Below, piece after piece: positions 50,401 to 59,806 of a stretch of DNA of 64,000 nt (within the stretch, counting starts at the first letter, position 1; each line of letters opens with the position of its first letter). The notes under the pieces are model-generated. The model was given only the letters and a program-made list of their open reading frames with translations. It was not told the DNA's origin and did no database searches. Origin of the DNA: Sphingobacterium thalpophilum. GTDB taxonomy: Bacteria > Bacteroidota > Bacteroidia > Sphingobacteriales > Sphingobacteriaceae. The stretch is from positions 186,001 to 250,000 of the forward strand of contig NZ_CP151087.1 in NCBI RefSeq assembly GCF_038396785.1, given 5' to 3'. A program made the position numbers and the translations under genes.

Positions 50401-51462
50401 TTATTTTGACATGGCCTCCAGCACTTTTAAATGCGATCTAAATGCTGTCCAGAAGCTCCGAAACTCGTTGTATTTTATTTTATATTCCTTGCAGGTCTGC
50501 TTCACAATCCTATTGAGCGCAGGATAATGCACATGGCTGATCTTTGGAAAAAGGTGATGTTCAACCTGAAAATTGAGACCGCCAAGCAACCAGGTAAGTA
50601 CCTTGCTACCCGTAGCAAAATTTGCGGTGGACTGAATCTGATGAATCATCCATTCTTCTTCGACCTTTGACTGGTCAATGGTTTTGAATTCGGTTTCTTC
50701 CACCACATGGGCCAGCTGGAATACTGTGGCCAGACTCATACCACACACACTACCAGCAATCAGCAAACCGATAAGTGTGGGCAGCCACCCGACGAAAATG
50801 ATCGGAATAATGACAAATAAGCTGAAGTGAATTAGCTTACTGACCCAAAAAATAATACGCTCTTTGACCGGAAAATGAAATTGCTCCGTTTTATGTCCCA
50901 TGCGCCCACGGAAATATTTCTCATAATCCTGATAAAAGATCCACGCTAAATAGGAGATTCCATAGAGCAACGGAAAATAAAAACGCTGATAGCGATGGTG
51001 TTTCCGAAGTTTCTGGTCATGGTGTATACGCATAAACTTTACTTCGATATCGTGATCTTCGCCATCGATATTTGTAAAGGTATGGTGTGCAATATTATGT
51101 TTGAGCTTCCAAAAGTAGATATTGCCGCCCAGTAGATTGAGCGAGTAGGAGAGCACAGTGTTCAGGTTTTTATTGTCTGAAAAAGAATTGTGCCCAGCAT
51201 CGTGCATAATGTTAAAACCAATCGCAGCGAGGTTAGCTCCGAAAATGATACATAATGCTATTGCAATACTCCAATGCAAAGGTGCGAATACCAGAAGGAG
51301 ATACAATACCGCAAAGCTGATCAGGAGGATAGCGGCTTTCAGATAGATCTTTCGATTCCCGGTTCTTGGCTGAAGTGAATTTTGAAAATAATTATTGATT
51401 TTTAGTTTTAACGTTTTAGAGAACAATGTATTTACATTGCTGAATTTTACAGACTGGGACAT
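50401..51462 (-). CDS. Membrane fatty acid desaturase
   Basis: About 353 residues starting at ATG 51462. The three histidine boxes for the di-iron site are HDAGHNSF, HNIAHHTFTN and NFQVEHHLFPK. Four membrane helices lie between and beside them (AAILLISFAVLYLLLVFAPL, LHWSIAIALCIIFGANLAAI). The last box, QVEHH, marks a front-end or acyl-lipid desaturase type, as in Bacteroidota lipid desaturases. It introduces a double bond into membrane acyl chains, as in cold adaptation. Confidence 0.92.
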   Translation of the reverse strand: MSQSVKFSNVNTLFSKTLKLKINNYFQNSLQPRTGNRKIYLKAAILLISFAVLYLLLVFAPLHWSIAIALCIIFGANLAAIGFNIMHDAGHNSFSDNKNLNTVLSYSLNLLGGNIYFWKLKHNIAHHTFTNIDGEDHDIEVKFMRIHHDQKLRKHHRYQRFYFPLLYGISYLAWIFYQDYEKYFRGRMGHKTEQFHFPVKERIIFWVSKLIHFSLFVIIPIIFVGWLPTLIGLLIAGSVCGMSLATVFQLAHVVEETEFKTIDQSKVEEEWMIHQIQSTANFATGSKVLTWLLGGLNFQVEHHLFPKISHVHYPALNRIVKQTCKEYKIKYNEFRSFWTAFRSHLKVLEAMSK

Positions 51463-51909
51463 TTGGGGTTTTACTCGAGAAATATGCTTAATTTTTATAA
51501 CGTTCGATCTTGAGCGATAGAACAATGTAAATATACGCTATAAAATTTGAAAGATCCCAGTAGTAAAGTTAAAGATTGTTAAAGGTCATTCTGCCATCCT
51601 TGATTTCCCATGGTCCGGAAGATATACCTTTTGAATTTTTGAAGCCTCCGAAAACAATATTATGACTCCCGAAAAATTCCTTCGGACCCAATAAAATAGA
51701 TACATATTGCCTCCGGTATTTATCCTAAGGTCGATGATCCAGGCTTTATTTTATAGACCTTCCCTTCTGGGAAGCAAAGGTTGTTGTGCGTCCAAGCTGC
51801 ATAAAGCAATTAGCGGTGGATTTGATTAAACTATTTTAGGCTGCACGCTGTTCTCAGAATAACTGTACATACATGTGACAGGCAGGATTGAAAACAAAAA
51901 GAACACCAT
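51463..51909. other. 447-bp intergenic stretch with no gene seen
   Basis: An AT-rich divergent spacer between the desaturase and the next rightward gene. It contains the complementary CCGAAAAATTCCTTCGG near 51670, a hairpin of about 5 bp, but no frame with coding character. Confidence 0.5.
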
Positions 51910-52362
51910 ATGAATGGATTCAATAAAAATATGCTGGGCGGACTGATCGGTGCGCTTGTACTCAATGTCGTTCATAGCGCGGCTAAAAGATTTGATAATC
52001 AAGCGCCTGAAGTCGATAAAGTAGGCGAGGAAGCAATGAAAAAAACAGTTCGTTTTGCCGGATTTAAACCGCCAAAAGGCAACGCGCTGGTGGCAGCAAC
52101 TTTTGGCACAGACGTAGCTTCCAACGCCATGTTATATACCCTCATCGGCTACGGCGGTCAGAAAAATCTGCTGCTCAAAGGAGCACTGCTCGGAACAGTA
52201 GTAGGCCTGGCGACATTGACCATTCCTGAGCAGGCAGGTCTGGACGCTACGCCGATAAAAAAGACCGACCGTACCAAGTTGATGACCGTGGCCTGGTATG
52301 TGATCGGAGGATTGGCCGCAGGGATGGCCATGAAAGCATTGGGGAAGCGCAGGTTTCTTTAA
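51910..52362 (+). CDS. Small membrane protein, 150 residues, unknown
   Basis: It has an N-terminal hydrophobic glycine-rich segment (MLGGLIGALVLNVVHSAAKR), then two or three further glycine-rich membrane helices (LVAATFGTDVASNAMLYTLI, LLLKGALLGTVVGLATLTIP, VIGGLAAGMAMKALG). No family recognised. It stands alone and converges on an AraC gene. Confidence 0.65.
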   Translation: MNGFNKNMLGGLIGALVLNVVHSAAKRFDNQAPEVDKVGEEAMKKTVRFAGFKPPKGNALVAATFGTDVASNAMLYTLIGYGGQKNLLLKGALLGTVVGLATLTIPEQAGLDATPIKKTDRTKLMTVAWYVIGGLAAGMAMKALGKRRFL

Positions 52363-52405
52363 ATGTAACACACAACTCGCACTAAAATTTTTTTACACTG
52401 TTCTG

Positions 52406-53317
52406 TCAGTTAAACGATTGCCTGAATGCTAAAGGTGAAACATTGGTTTTTTTCTTAAACAGTTTGTTGAACGATTGCGGATGTTCGAAACCGAGTTTGT
52501 AGGCAATTTCGGCAACGGAAAGGCTTGTTGCCGTGAGTTGTTCCTTGGCTTCTTCAATTAACTTATCGTGAATGTGCTGCTGTGTGTTTTTACCGGTAAC
52601 TGAACGTAGTAAATCGCTTAAATAACGTGCTGATACATGGAGGCTTTCGGCTAAATACTCTACGGTTGGAAGCCCCTGTTTTAGGGTTTCTTCGCTGTCG
52701 AAATAATCGTCCAGCAATTTTTCCAATTGGGTCAGCAGCGCATGGTTAACCGCTTTTCGAGTAATGAATTGACGCTCATAGAAACGGTTGCTGTATTGCA
52801 AGAGCATATCTATTTGCGACAAAATAATGTCTTGGGTATGCTTGTCGATATGCTGATATTCTTGTTCGATTTTAAGAAAAATTTCTATAATGTCTTTTTC
52901 TTCCCGTTCGGAGAGATGTAACGCTTCGTTAAGCGCATACGAAAAGAAATTGTAGTTTTTTATTTTGGTGGTCAGGGGATGGGTATACAAAAAATCAGGG
53001 TGGAATAGCAGCATGTAACCTTTTCCGCATTCGATATTCATCTTTCTGATTTCGGCGATCGTTAACGATTGAATCTGCTTGGGCGCAATAAAATTCATTG
53101 TTCCTTTGTCAAAATCGTAATACTGTTGGCCGTACTTTATTTTTGCAGTAACATCTTTTTTGAGCGAAATACTGTAAAAATTCACGTAGAACTGCTCCCA
53201 GATGTCGCTTTCATCGGGTTTAATTCCAGCTACATCAATTACACTGACGAGCGGATGTAATGGGGCCGGCAAGGACAATTGCCGATGAAATTCGGATATG
53301 GAATTGATACGATGCAT
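52406..53317 (-). CDS. AraC-family regulator (paralogue 1)
   Basis: A 303-residue regulator starting at ATG 53317. The N-terminus RINSISEFHRQLSLPAPLHP then LVSVIDVAGIK defines a subfamily that recurs at 54789 and 58755 in this window. The C-terminal double HTH is YLAESLHVSARYLSDLLRSV and VAEIAYKLGFEHPQSFNKLF, then KKKTNVSPLAFRQ. It is downstream of an SDR gene in the same direction (gap 65 bp). Confidence 0.9.
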   Translation of the reverse strand: MHRINSISEFHRQLSLPAPLHPLVSVIDVAGIKPDESDIWEQFYVNFYSISLKKDVTAKIKYGQQYYDFDKGTMNFIAPKQIQSLTIAEIRKMNIECGKGYMLLFHPDFLYTHPLTTKIKNYNFFSYALNEALHLSEREEKDIIEIFLKIEQEYQHIDKHTQDIILSQIDMLLQYSNRFYERQFITRKAVNHALLTQLEKLLDDYFDSEETLKQGLPTVEYLAESLHVSARYLSDLLRSVTGKNTQQHIHDKLIEEAKEQLTATSLSVAEIAYKLGFEHPQSFNKLFKKKTNVSPLAFRQSFN

Positions 53318-53382
53318 CCTGTTTTTGTTATACAAATTTACAAAAAACAACTGCCTCGCAAGGCAGTTGCTGATTTAAAAAA

Positions 53383-54186
53383 TTAGGCATCAAATTGTTT
53401 TGCAATTTCTTGCCTGAACGCTTCTTTTCCGATTTGTAATCGTCTTTCATAGAGTGCATGTGCATCTTCGCCTGCCAGATAACGTACCTGATCTTTATTG
53501 TCCGTGGCGGCTTCATACACCACTTGGGCAATTTGCTCGGCTGTGGATGCATTTTGCATCATCAGACCCATTTGTTCGAACAGTTTGTCTTCAATGTCCT
53601 GATAGTCGGAAGTTCGGTTTAGATCCAAAGAACGACCTGCAAAATCTGTCGCTATTCCTCCCCGAGCAACTGTTTTGATGGCTATTCCAAATTTTTTCAG
53701 TTCAAAGGACATGCTTTCGCTCCAGCCCTCCAAGGCGAATTTTGTGGCATGATACATCGAATGTAACGGGAACCCCATAAATCCACCAATTGATGTGGTT
53801 GAAATAAATAAACCACTTTTCTGTGCTCTAAAATGGGGGATAAAGGCTTGTGTAACCCGCAATACACCCAACAGATTCGTGTTGATTTGGCGAAGTATCT
53901 TTTCGTCGCTCAACGTTTCAAACGCACCCATTAACCCATAACCTGCATTATTGAAAACGACATCAATGTTACTTATAGCGATCGCTTTTGCTACAGTTTC
54001 TTTGATCTGGGCCGGATCGGTAACATCCAATTTTAATAGCCTGATGTTTTCGATCCCGGTAAGTTCGGTTTCATTTTCGGGATTTCGCATAGTTGCGATC
54101 ACATTCCAACCCGCCTGTTGAAATAATTTGGCAGTTGCTTTTCCCAAACCGGAAGAAGCCCCTGTAATGAAAATTGTCTTTTGCAT
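53383..54186 (-). CDS. Short-chain dehydrogenase/reductase
   Basis: About 267 residues from ATG 54186; ATGs at 54207 and 54231 are also open. KTIFITGASSGLGKATAKLF has the TGxxxGxG cofactor loop. DVVFNNAGYGLMG is the NNAG motif. Catalytic Ser lies in GLFISTTSIGGFMGFPLHS and the YxxxK in SMYHATKFALEGWS. A classical SDR of unknown substrate. It is likely controlled by the adjacent AraC paralogue. Confidence 0.9.
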   Translation of the reverse strand: MQKTIFITGASSGLGKATAKLFQQAGWNVIATMRNPENETELTGIENIRLLKLDVTDPAQIKETVAKAIAISNIDVVFNNAGYGLMGAFETLSDEKILRQINTNLLGVLRVTQAFIPHFRAQKSGLFISTTSIGGFMGFPLHSMYHATKFALEGWSESMSFELKKFGIAIKTVARGGIATDFAGRSLDLNRTSDYQDIEDKLFEQMGLMMQNASTAEQIAQVVYEAATDNKDQVRYLAGEDAHALYERRLQIGKEAFRQEIAKQFDA

Positions 54187-54464
54187 GCTGTTATTGTTTG
54201 ATTCCATACCACAAATGTCTAAAGAAGGCATCGGGTACCTGTTGCCAAATTGAGCTTGATTGTAGCCAAAATGACGAAATCAAAATGTGTGAAAAAATCA
54301 TCGCCAATGGAGCGGGAAATTCATCGACTTTGGCACGATTATTTGTTGATATTCGTTATAAAAACGATGCAATGTTAAGCTGATTTTTGCTCAATTTTAT
54401 ACTTTTTGGCGTATTCGTATTGGCGTAATTGCTGTATTTTAAAAATTTTAGAAGATCTATATTT

Positions 54465-54725
54465 ATGCAAGGCACAATTGACGGGATAAGCGGGGAACCA
54501 CATCGTTCACAGGTGTTCCGTTTAACTTACAAAGGACAGGATTATCAACTGGTGTTGTTGAAAAAGTCTTTATCAAAGCTCGATACGGAATTGCCAATTT
54601 CGCTTGATGGAATTGATCAAAAAATCGTAAAAAAAGGCGACCACTGGTTTTTTGAAAATAGGCATTCAGATCAGCATTTTGCGACAGAAATCTGGCGCAA
54701 TTTATCGCTTCGATATCGCCTCTAA
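54465..54725 (+). CDS. Hypothetical 86-residue protein
   Basis: It starts at ATG 54465 and reads MQGTIDGISGEPHRSQVFRL, then TYKGQDYQLVLLKKSLSKLD and DHWFFENRHSDQHFATEIWR. Beta-rich and basic. I know no family, though short proteins of this kind are seen beside AraC genes in Bacteroidota. It converges on the AraC gene at 54789. Confidence 0.5.
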   Translation: MQGTIDGISGEPHRSQVFRLTYKGQDYQLVLLKKSLSKLDTELPISLDGIDQKIVKKGDHWFFENRHSDQHFATEIWRNLSLRYRL

Positions 54726-54788
54726 GGCCAAAAGTCTGCTGTATGGTGGCCCGCAGCTCAATATACAGCAAATTTTAAGGATGTTATC

Positions 54789-55712
54789 TTAGCTTGAGGC
54801 CATCTTCCGTCTAAATTCTAGCGGTGAGAGCTCCGTTTTCTTTTTGAATAAATGATTGAGTGACTGTGGCTGTTCAAAACCCAGCTGATAGGCAATTTCG
54901 GCAACGGAAAGTTGCGACCTGGACAGCAGATCTTTCGCTTTTTCGATGAGTTTATGTTGGATATGGTTCTGTGCACTTTCACCGGTCTGCAACCGTAATA
55001 AATCGCTTAAATAGTTTTTCGACATATTCAGCCGCTCAGCAAAGTAGCCCACCTGCGGTAAACCCTTGCGTTCGGTGTCGGCTTCAAAATACTGATCCAG
55101 CAATTGTTCAAACCGGCTCACCAAGGGTACATTGTGTACCTTACGCGTAATAAACTGCCGGTTATAAAACCGCTGCGAATACACCAGCAACAGCTCGATG
55201 AAACTGACAATGGCATCCTGGCTATAGCTGTCGATCGGACTGTCATATTCGCTTAAGATCCCTTTTCCGATATTTCGGATCTGCTCTTTTTCCCGATCGG
55301 ACAGAAAAAGTGCTTCGTTGACTTCGTAATCGAAAAAACTGTAGCTGCCGATTTTGTGTGCCAGGTCATAGGTGCGGATAAAATCGGGATGGAAAACAAG
55401 GGAATAACCTACTTCGGCATGGGCAGTATCGGGATCAACACTGATCGTCTGCCCGGGTTTAAAGAAGGTCATCAGGCCTTCCCGGAAGTCGTACTGATGT
55501 GGGCCATAACCCAATACGCATTGCGCATCTTCTTTGATGGAAATGCAGTACAGGTTGAGCTGAAAGGTGGTCTCTACCGTTGGATGTATATGCTTGTTTT
55601 TGGAGAAATCGGTGATGCTAAAAAGCGGATGCTGCGGTTTGGGCAGCTGTAGCGCTTCATGATAGTCAGCGATACTGTTGATCCTGATCAGTACGGGTTC
55701 TTTCTTTGACAT
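54789..55712 (-). CDS. AraC-family regulator (paralogue 2)
   Basis: A 307-residue regulator starting at ATG 55712. RINSIADYHEALQLPKPQHP then LFSITDF is the same N-terminal signature as paralogues 1 and 3. The double HTH is YFAERLNMSKNYLSDLLRLQ and VAEIAYQLGFEQPQSLNHLF, KKKTELSPLEFRRK. It lies 79 bp downstream of an aldo/keto reductase gene in the same direction. Confidence 0.9.
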   Translation of the reverse strand: MSKKEPVLIRINSIADYHEALQLPKPQHPLFSITDFSKNKHIHPTVETTFQLNLYCISIKEDAQCVLGYGPHQYDFREGLMTFFKPGQTISVDPDTAHAEVGYSLVFHPDFIRTYDLAHKIGSYSFFDYEVNEALFLSDREKEQIRNIGKGILSEYDSPIDSYSQDAIVSFIELLLVYSQRFYNRQFITRKVHNVPLVSRFEQLLDQYFEADTERKGLPQVGYFAERLNMSKNYLSDLLRLQTGESAQNHIQHKLIEKAKDLLSRSQLSVAEIAYQLGFEQPQSLNHLFKKKTELSPLEFRRKMASS

Positions 55713-55790
55713 GCTCTTTTTGCCTGTTAAATAATAGCCTAATTTAAGTAAAATGCCATGCGCTTTCTGCGCGCAGGGCATTTATATTTT

Positions 55791-56786
55791 TTAAGATTGC
55801 AGCGGAATACTTACATCGCGGGATCCGGTATCCAGTCCGACCGGAAGAATAGCCTCAATGCGTTGCAGCTCTTCGGCGGTCAACAGGATGTCTGTTGCGG
55901 CGATATTCTGCTCCACATAGCGCACTCTTTTTGTCCCCGGTATCGGCACGATTCCTTTCTGGATCAGCCAGGCAAGGGCCAGCTGGGACGAAGTAATGTC
56001 TTTTTCTTTTCCAATCTGTTCAAGTTCACGCACCAGATCGGGGTTTTTATAAAACTGCTCGCCCTGAAACCTCGGGATAAGCCTGCGGAAATCATCTTCG
56101 GGGATATCGTCCGGCGACTTGATCTCACCCGTGATAAATCCACGGCCTAAAGGGGAGTAGGCGACCAGGCCTATACCCAGCTCCTGTGTCAGATCGTATA
56201 CGCCATTGGTCTCTACTTCGCGTCCGAACAGGGAGATTTCATTCTGCACAGCCGTGATCGGGAAGGTCGCATGAGCCTTGCGGATCTGCTCGGCACTGAC
56301 TTCCGAAATGCCTAGGTACCTGACCTTGCCCGCTGTGACCAGCTCGCCCATGGCACCTACGGTTTCCTCATTGGGTACATTGGGGTCGGGGCGGTGCATA
56401 TAATAGAGGTCAATCACATCGGTATCGAGGTTTTTCAGCGAGCGCTCGATAGACTTTCGGATATAATCTGGCCGACCGTTTATGCGCCAGGTCACCTGGT
56501 CCTTATCATCAATCTCAAAGCCGAACTTGCTGGCGAGGATATAGTCGTTGCGCTTGCCCCGTATGGTCCTGGAGATCAACCTTTCGTTTTCAAAGGGTCC
56601 ATACAGATCGGCCGTATCCAAAAAGTTACCTCCCAGTTCCAACGATCGATGGATGGTGGCTATGGATTCTTTTTCGTCGGCCTTCCCGTAGATATCGCCA
56701 GTGGACGCAAAACTGCTCATCCCCATACAGCCTAAGCCGATCATTGGAATTTCAAGTCCCTGCGTGCCTAATTTTCTTGTTTTCAT
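55791..56786 (-). CDS. Aldo/keto reductase (YajO/Tas-like)
   Basis: A 331-residue enzyme starting at ATG 56786. IPMIGLGCMGMSSFASTGD, GGNFLDTADLYGPFENERLI (catalytic Asp and Tyr), ILASKFGFEIDDKDQVTWRI, DVIDLYYMHRPDPNVPNEET (catalytic His) and LIQKGIVPIPGTKRVRYVEQ are the family blocks. An NADPH-dependent aldehyde or ketone reductase. Probably cotranscribed with AraC paralogue 2. Confidence 0.92.
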   Translation of the reverse strand: MKTRKLGTQGLEIPMIGLGCMGMSSFASTGDIYGKADEKESIATIHRSLELGGNFLDTADLYGPFENERLISRTIRGKRNDYILASKFGFEIDDKDQVTWRINGRPDYIRKSIERSLKNLDTDVIDLYYMHRPDPNVPNEETVGAMGELVTAGKVRYLGISEVSAEQIRKAHATFPITAVQNEISLFGREVETNGVYDLTQELGIGLVAYSPLGRGFITGEIKSPDDIPEDDFRRLIPRFQGEQFYKNPDLVRELEQIGKEKDITSSQLALAWLIQKGIVPIPGTKRVRYVEQNIAATDILLTAEELQRIEAILPVGLDTGSRDVSIPLQS

Positions 56787-57116
56787 CTGCTTCTTATTTT
56801 TGTTACCCAAAATTACAAAGCAGAGCCTGCAGCATGTTTACCCCAATTACGGAAACTTGTAACTGAATTACGGATCTAATCGCTAATTAAGCTACCCTGA
56901 ATTTATCGTTATAAGCATCTTCTGAAGCTTTTTTAAACGATTTGAATCTGATTAGCCAACTGTTGCGAATATGAATTAATATCCAGCGGATTGTAAATGC
57001 GATTAGCCAGATTTCGAACAATAGAGGGAAACAACTGACAAAAAGTGTAATTTACATGAATATCAGGTCTCAAGATCAGATTTTAATCGTTTTGAAATCG
57101 CTAAATTAAAACAATC
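56787..57116. other. 330-bp divergent spacer with no gene
   Basis: AT-rich, no frame with coding character. It should hold promoters for the leftward aldo/keto reductase and the rightward secreted protein. Confidence 0.5.
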
Positions 57117-57767
57117 ATGATGAGAAAATATGTTGGTATAATACTCTTTTTTATTGCTACAGCGGGTAGCCTACATGCGCAAACGCTGACGACTAAATTG
57201 GTTCCGATGCGTTTAGCGGCAAGTTTTGACCGCGTAAAAGAGGGCATCCCCGATATGTCCGGCCAGTTTGTCGACAGCAAGATGAAAATCACAGCCCTGG
57301 GAAGTACAGATTCGACTGCCCGATTTGAAATCGAGGAGCAGGGGATAAGCATTGAAACGGTTGTGGATAACGAAAAAGAGTATCATAAATTGGTCACTGC
57401 TGCGGCAAAAGATGTTTCCAAACCAAGTATTCATATGCTGTATACGTATTCGTTAAAGAATAAAAAATTGAAAGTACCGCCGCCGAGAAAAGTCTTTTTC
57501 TCTCCGGAGTATGGGGTAATCTGGACTTTGACGTTAAAAAAAATAGCCGAAAAGGAAACCGAAGTTGTACTTAACTACAAATCACTATCGCCTGCATTCG
57601 CCGAGAAAATCGAAAGTGAGTTTGAAAGCGACACCTATTATAGCCACAAAATCGTAAAAATCGACGTCAATGATAAGAGAATGAATCACCTGATCAAGGA
57701 GATTTTGATCAATCAGATGCATGTCGATAGGGATTATCCAGCGCCAACGTATCCCGCGCGCAATTAA
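57117..57767 (+). CDS. Secreted hypothetical protein, 216 residues
   Basis: A signal peptide KYVGIILFFIATAGSLHAQ with cleavage near residue 22. The mature protein is beta-rich (MSGQFVDSKMKITALGSTDS, EVVLNYKSLSPAFAEKIESE) with no cysteines. No family recognised. It stands alone between an aldo/keto reductase and an SDR gene and is probably periplasmic. Confidence 0.6.
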   Translation: MMRKYVGIILFFIATAGSLHAQTLTTKLVPMRLAASFDRVKEGIPDMSGQFVDSKMKITALGSTDSTARFEIEEQGISIETVVDNEKEYHKLVTAAAKDVSKPSIHMLYTYSLKNKKLKVPPPRKVFFSPEYGVIWTLTLKKIAEKETEVVLNYKSLSPAFAEKIESEFESDTYYSHKIVKIDVNDKRMNHLIKEILINQMHVDRDYPAPTYPARN

Positions 57768-57807
57768 TTATTCCACATTAATAAATAAAGTACAGTCGCC
57801 CAACCGT

Positions 57808-57826
57808 TGAATCTGAATCTGAATCT
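57808..57826 (+). repeat. Three tandem TGAATC hexamers
   Basis: (TGAATC)3 plus T in the spacer upstream of the SDR gene at 57920. The number may vary by slippage; the effect on the promoter is unknown. Confidence 0.5.
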
Positions 57827-57919
57827 ACCCTTATTTTGGTTAGAAATATCCTCAATTCAGCTACAATTGACCGCCCATAGTTGCGGAACTTTGTCCTGTT
57901 ACATTTAAATAAGTTTAAC

Positions 57920-58696
57920 ATGCAGACAAATGAAATAAAAGTAGCCCTAGTTACAGGTGCCAATACAGGTGTTGGTTTTCAGATTGCCAAAGCTCTTGCT
58001 GAAAATGGATATCATGTGTTTGTTGGATCACGAGATTTAGAAAAAGGAAAGGATGCCGCCAATCAGATGGGGGGTGAAGCGCATGCCATTCAGCTGGATA
58101 TTACCGACAATAATTCAATCAGGAATGCTGTCAGTAAAATAGAAAATGAGTTTGGGTACCTTACTCTGCTGGTCAATAATGCGGCAATTTCAAACGCAGG
58201 GATCCCCGGCCGTACAATGTGGGAAATTCTTAGTGCCCAGAAGGCAAGCGTCACATCCATAGCTGAAATGCGCCAGGTTTGGGAAACCAATGTCTTTGGC
58301 ACGCTTGCCATAACACAGGCCTTATTGCCCTTCCTCCGGAATGCAAAACAATCTAGGATCGTAACCGTTTCAAGTTCTCTAGGCTCACTAACCCTGAATG
58401 CAGATCCAGACAATACATTCCGTAGTGGATTTGATGCCGTATATGGCGCTTCGAAAACCGCTTTAAATGGTGTTTTCCTTTCTCTTGCAAATGAATTGGA
58501 AAATACAAATGTTAAGGTGCATCTGGTAAGTCCGGGTTTTACAGCGACAGCCCTGAATAACTTTGAAGGTACAGATACGGTGGAGGAAGGCTCACTTGAA
58601 CCGATACGCGTGGCACTGGCGGAAGATATACCCAATGGAAGCTTTACTGGACCGGCGACCTATCGCACAGAACAAGGCGATCAAGTGCCCTGGTAG
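57920..58696 (+). CDS. Short-chain dehydrogenase/reductase
   Basis: A 258-residue enzyme starting at ATG 57920. VALVTGANTGVGFQIAKALA has the cofactor loop, LTLLVNNAAISNAGIPG the NNA motif, and IVTVSSSLGSL the catalytic Ser. The YxxxK is in AVYGASKTALNGVF. It ends GPATYRTEQGDQVPW, as many Bacteroidota carbonyl-reductase-like SDRs do. A terminator follows within 17 bp, and then the AraC paralogue 3 gene. Confidence 0.92.
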   Translation: MQTNEIKVALVTGANTGVGFQIAKALAENGYHVFVGSRDLEKGKDAANQMGGEAHAIQLDITDNNSIRNAVSKIENEFGYLTLLVNNAAISNAGIPGRTMWEILSAQKASVTSIAEMRQVWETNVFGTLAITQALLPFLRNAKQSRIVTVSSSLGSLTLNADPDNTFRSGFDAVYGASKTALNGVFLSLANELENTNVKVHLVSPGFTATALNNFEGTDTVEEGSLEPIRVALAEDIPNGSFTGPATYRTEQGDQVPW

Positions 58697-58712
58697 AATC
58701 ACACAAAGGAAG

Positions 58713-58735
58713 ACCTGTAGCTATAAGCTACAGGT
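58713..58735 (+). terminator. Rho-independent terminator of the SDR gene
   Basis: ACCTGTAGCT and AGCTACAGGT form a perfect 10-bp stem with an ATA loop and a T6 run. Confidence 0.93.
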
Positions 58736-58754
58736 TTTTTTATAAATTTATTGT

Positions 58755-59681
58755 ATGAAAAAGAAAGAGGATAAGTTAAAACGCTTTATTTCTATATCCG
58801 AGAGTCACGAAGCTTTTGGCCTGCCAAAACCGCAGCATCCCCTGATTAGCCTGGTCCATTTCAATCAGGATAATCCATTCAATACCGATATGGCACCAAT
58901 ATACGATGTCCTAAGTTTCTACAAGATAACTTTTATAACAAAAAACAGCGGAAAACTCAAGTACGGCAGGGGTTATTATGATTTTAATGAAGGAAGTATG
59001 CTTTTCTTTGCGCCCAATCAATTGGTGGGTAGCACAGAATATAATAGGGATACCTATGCTTATCTGCTGCTGATCCATCCTGACTTTTTCCTGGGTTCCC
59101 CTTTAGCCCATAAAATTAGGAAGTACGGTTATTTTTCTTATTCTGTGAATGAAGCATTACATCTATCTGATCAGGAAAGAGAAACAATGATAGCGATCTT
59201 GAATTTTATGAAAAATGAACTTGACAATCGGATAGACGAATTTAGCCAAGAAGTCATTATCTCGCAGGTGGAGTTGATGCTGAGCTACGTCAACCGGTTT
59301 TACAAGCGGCAGTTCATTACGCGAAGAAATATAAACAATGATATTCTACTGAAGGCAGAAGCGCTGTTGGATGATTATCTGGATCATGATCATTCGGTAA
59401 TTCAGGGAGTGCCAACGGTCCATTTTCTTTCGGAGCAGTTGAATGTGTCTGCGGGTTATCTAAGCGATATGCTACGTTCGCTCATTGGCCAGAGCACGCA
59501 GCAGTATATCCACCATAAACTTATTGAGCGAGCAAAAGAGAAATTATCAACGACACAACTTACCGTAAATGAAATTGCTTACGAACTGGGTTTTGAGCAT
59601 GCACAGAGTTTCAGCAAACTGTTTAAAAAGAAAACCGCTCAGACGCCACTGGAATTTAGAGGGATGTTTAAGTCAAAGTAA
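58755..59681 (+). CDS. AraC-family regulator (paralogue 3)
   Basis: A 308-residue regulator. RFISISESHEAFGLPKPQHP then LISLVHF matches the N-terminal signature of paralogues 1 and 2. The double HTH is FLSEQLNVSAGYLSDMLRSL and VNEIAYELGFEHAQSFSKLF, KKKTAQTPLEFRGM. It lies just past the terminator of the SDR gene, and an aldehyde dehydrogenase follows 125 bp later. Confidence 0.9.
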   Translation: MKKKEDKLKRFISISESHEAFGLPKPQHPLISLVHFNQDNPFNTDMAPIYDVLSFYKITFITKNSGKLKYGRGYYDFNEGSMLFFAPNQLVGSTEYNRDTYAYLLLIHPDFFLGSPLAHKIRKYGYFSYSVNEALHLSDQERETMIAILNFMKNELDNRIDEFSQEVIISQVELMLSYVNRFYKRQFITRRNINNDILLKAEALLDDYLDHDHSVIQGVPTVHFLSEQLNVSAGYLSDMLRSLIGQSTQQYIHHKLIERAKEKLSTTQLTVNEIAYELGFEHAQSFSKLFKKKTAQTPLEFRGMFKSK

Positions 59682-59806
59682 GAAGTTGAGTAGTTAAGCA
59701 CCACAATCTTGTTCTACAAGATATAAACACGCTAGATACTTTTACTTTATTAAAACAAACAGTTTATGTGCTAGGTGTGTTTTAAAACGCATAAAATCAT
59801 GAACAA

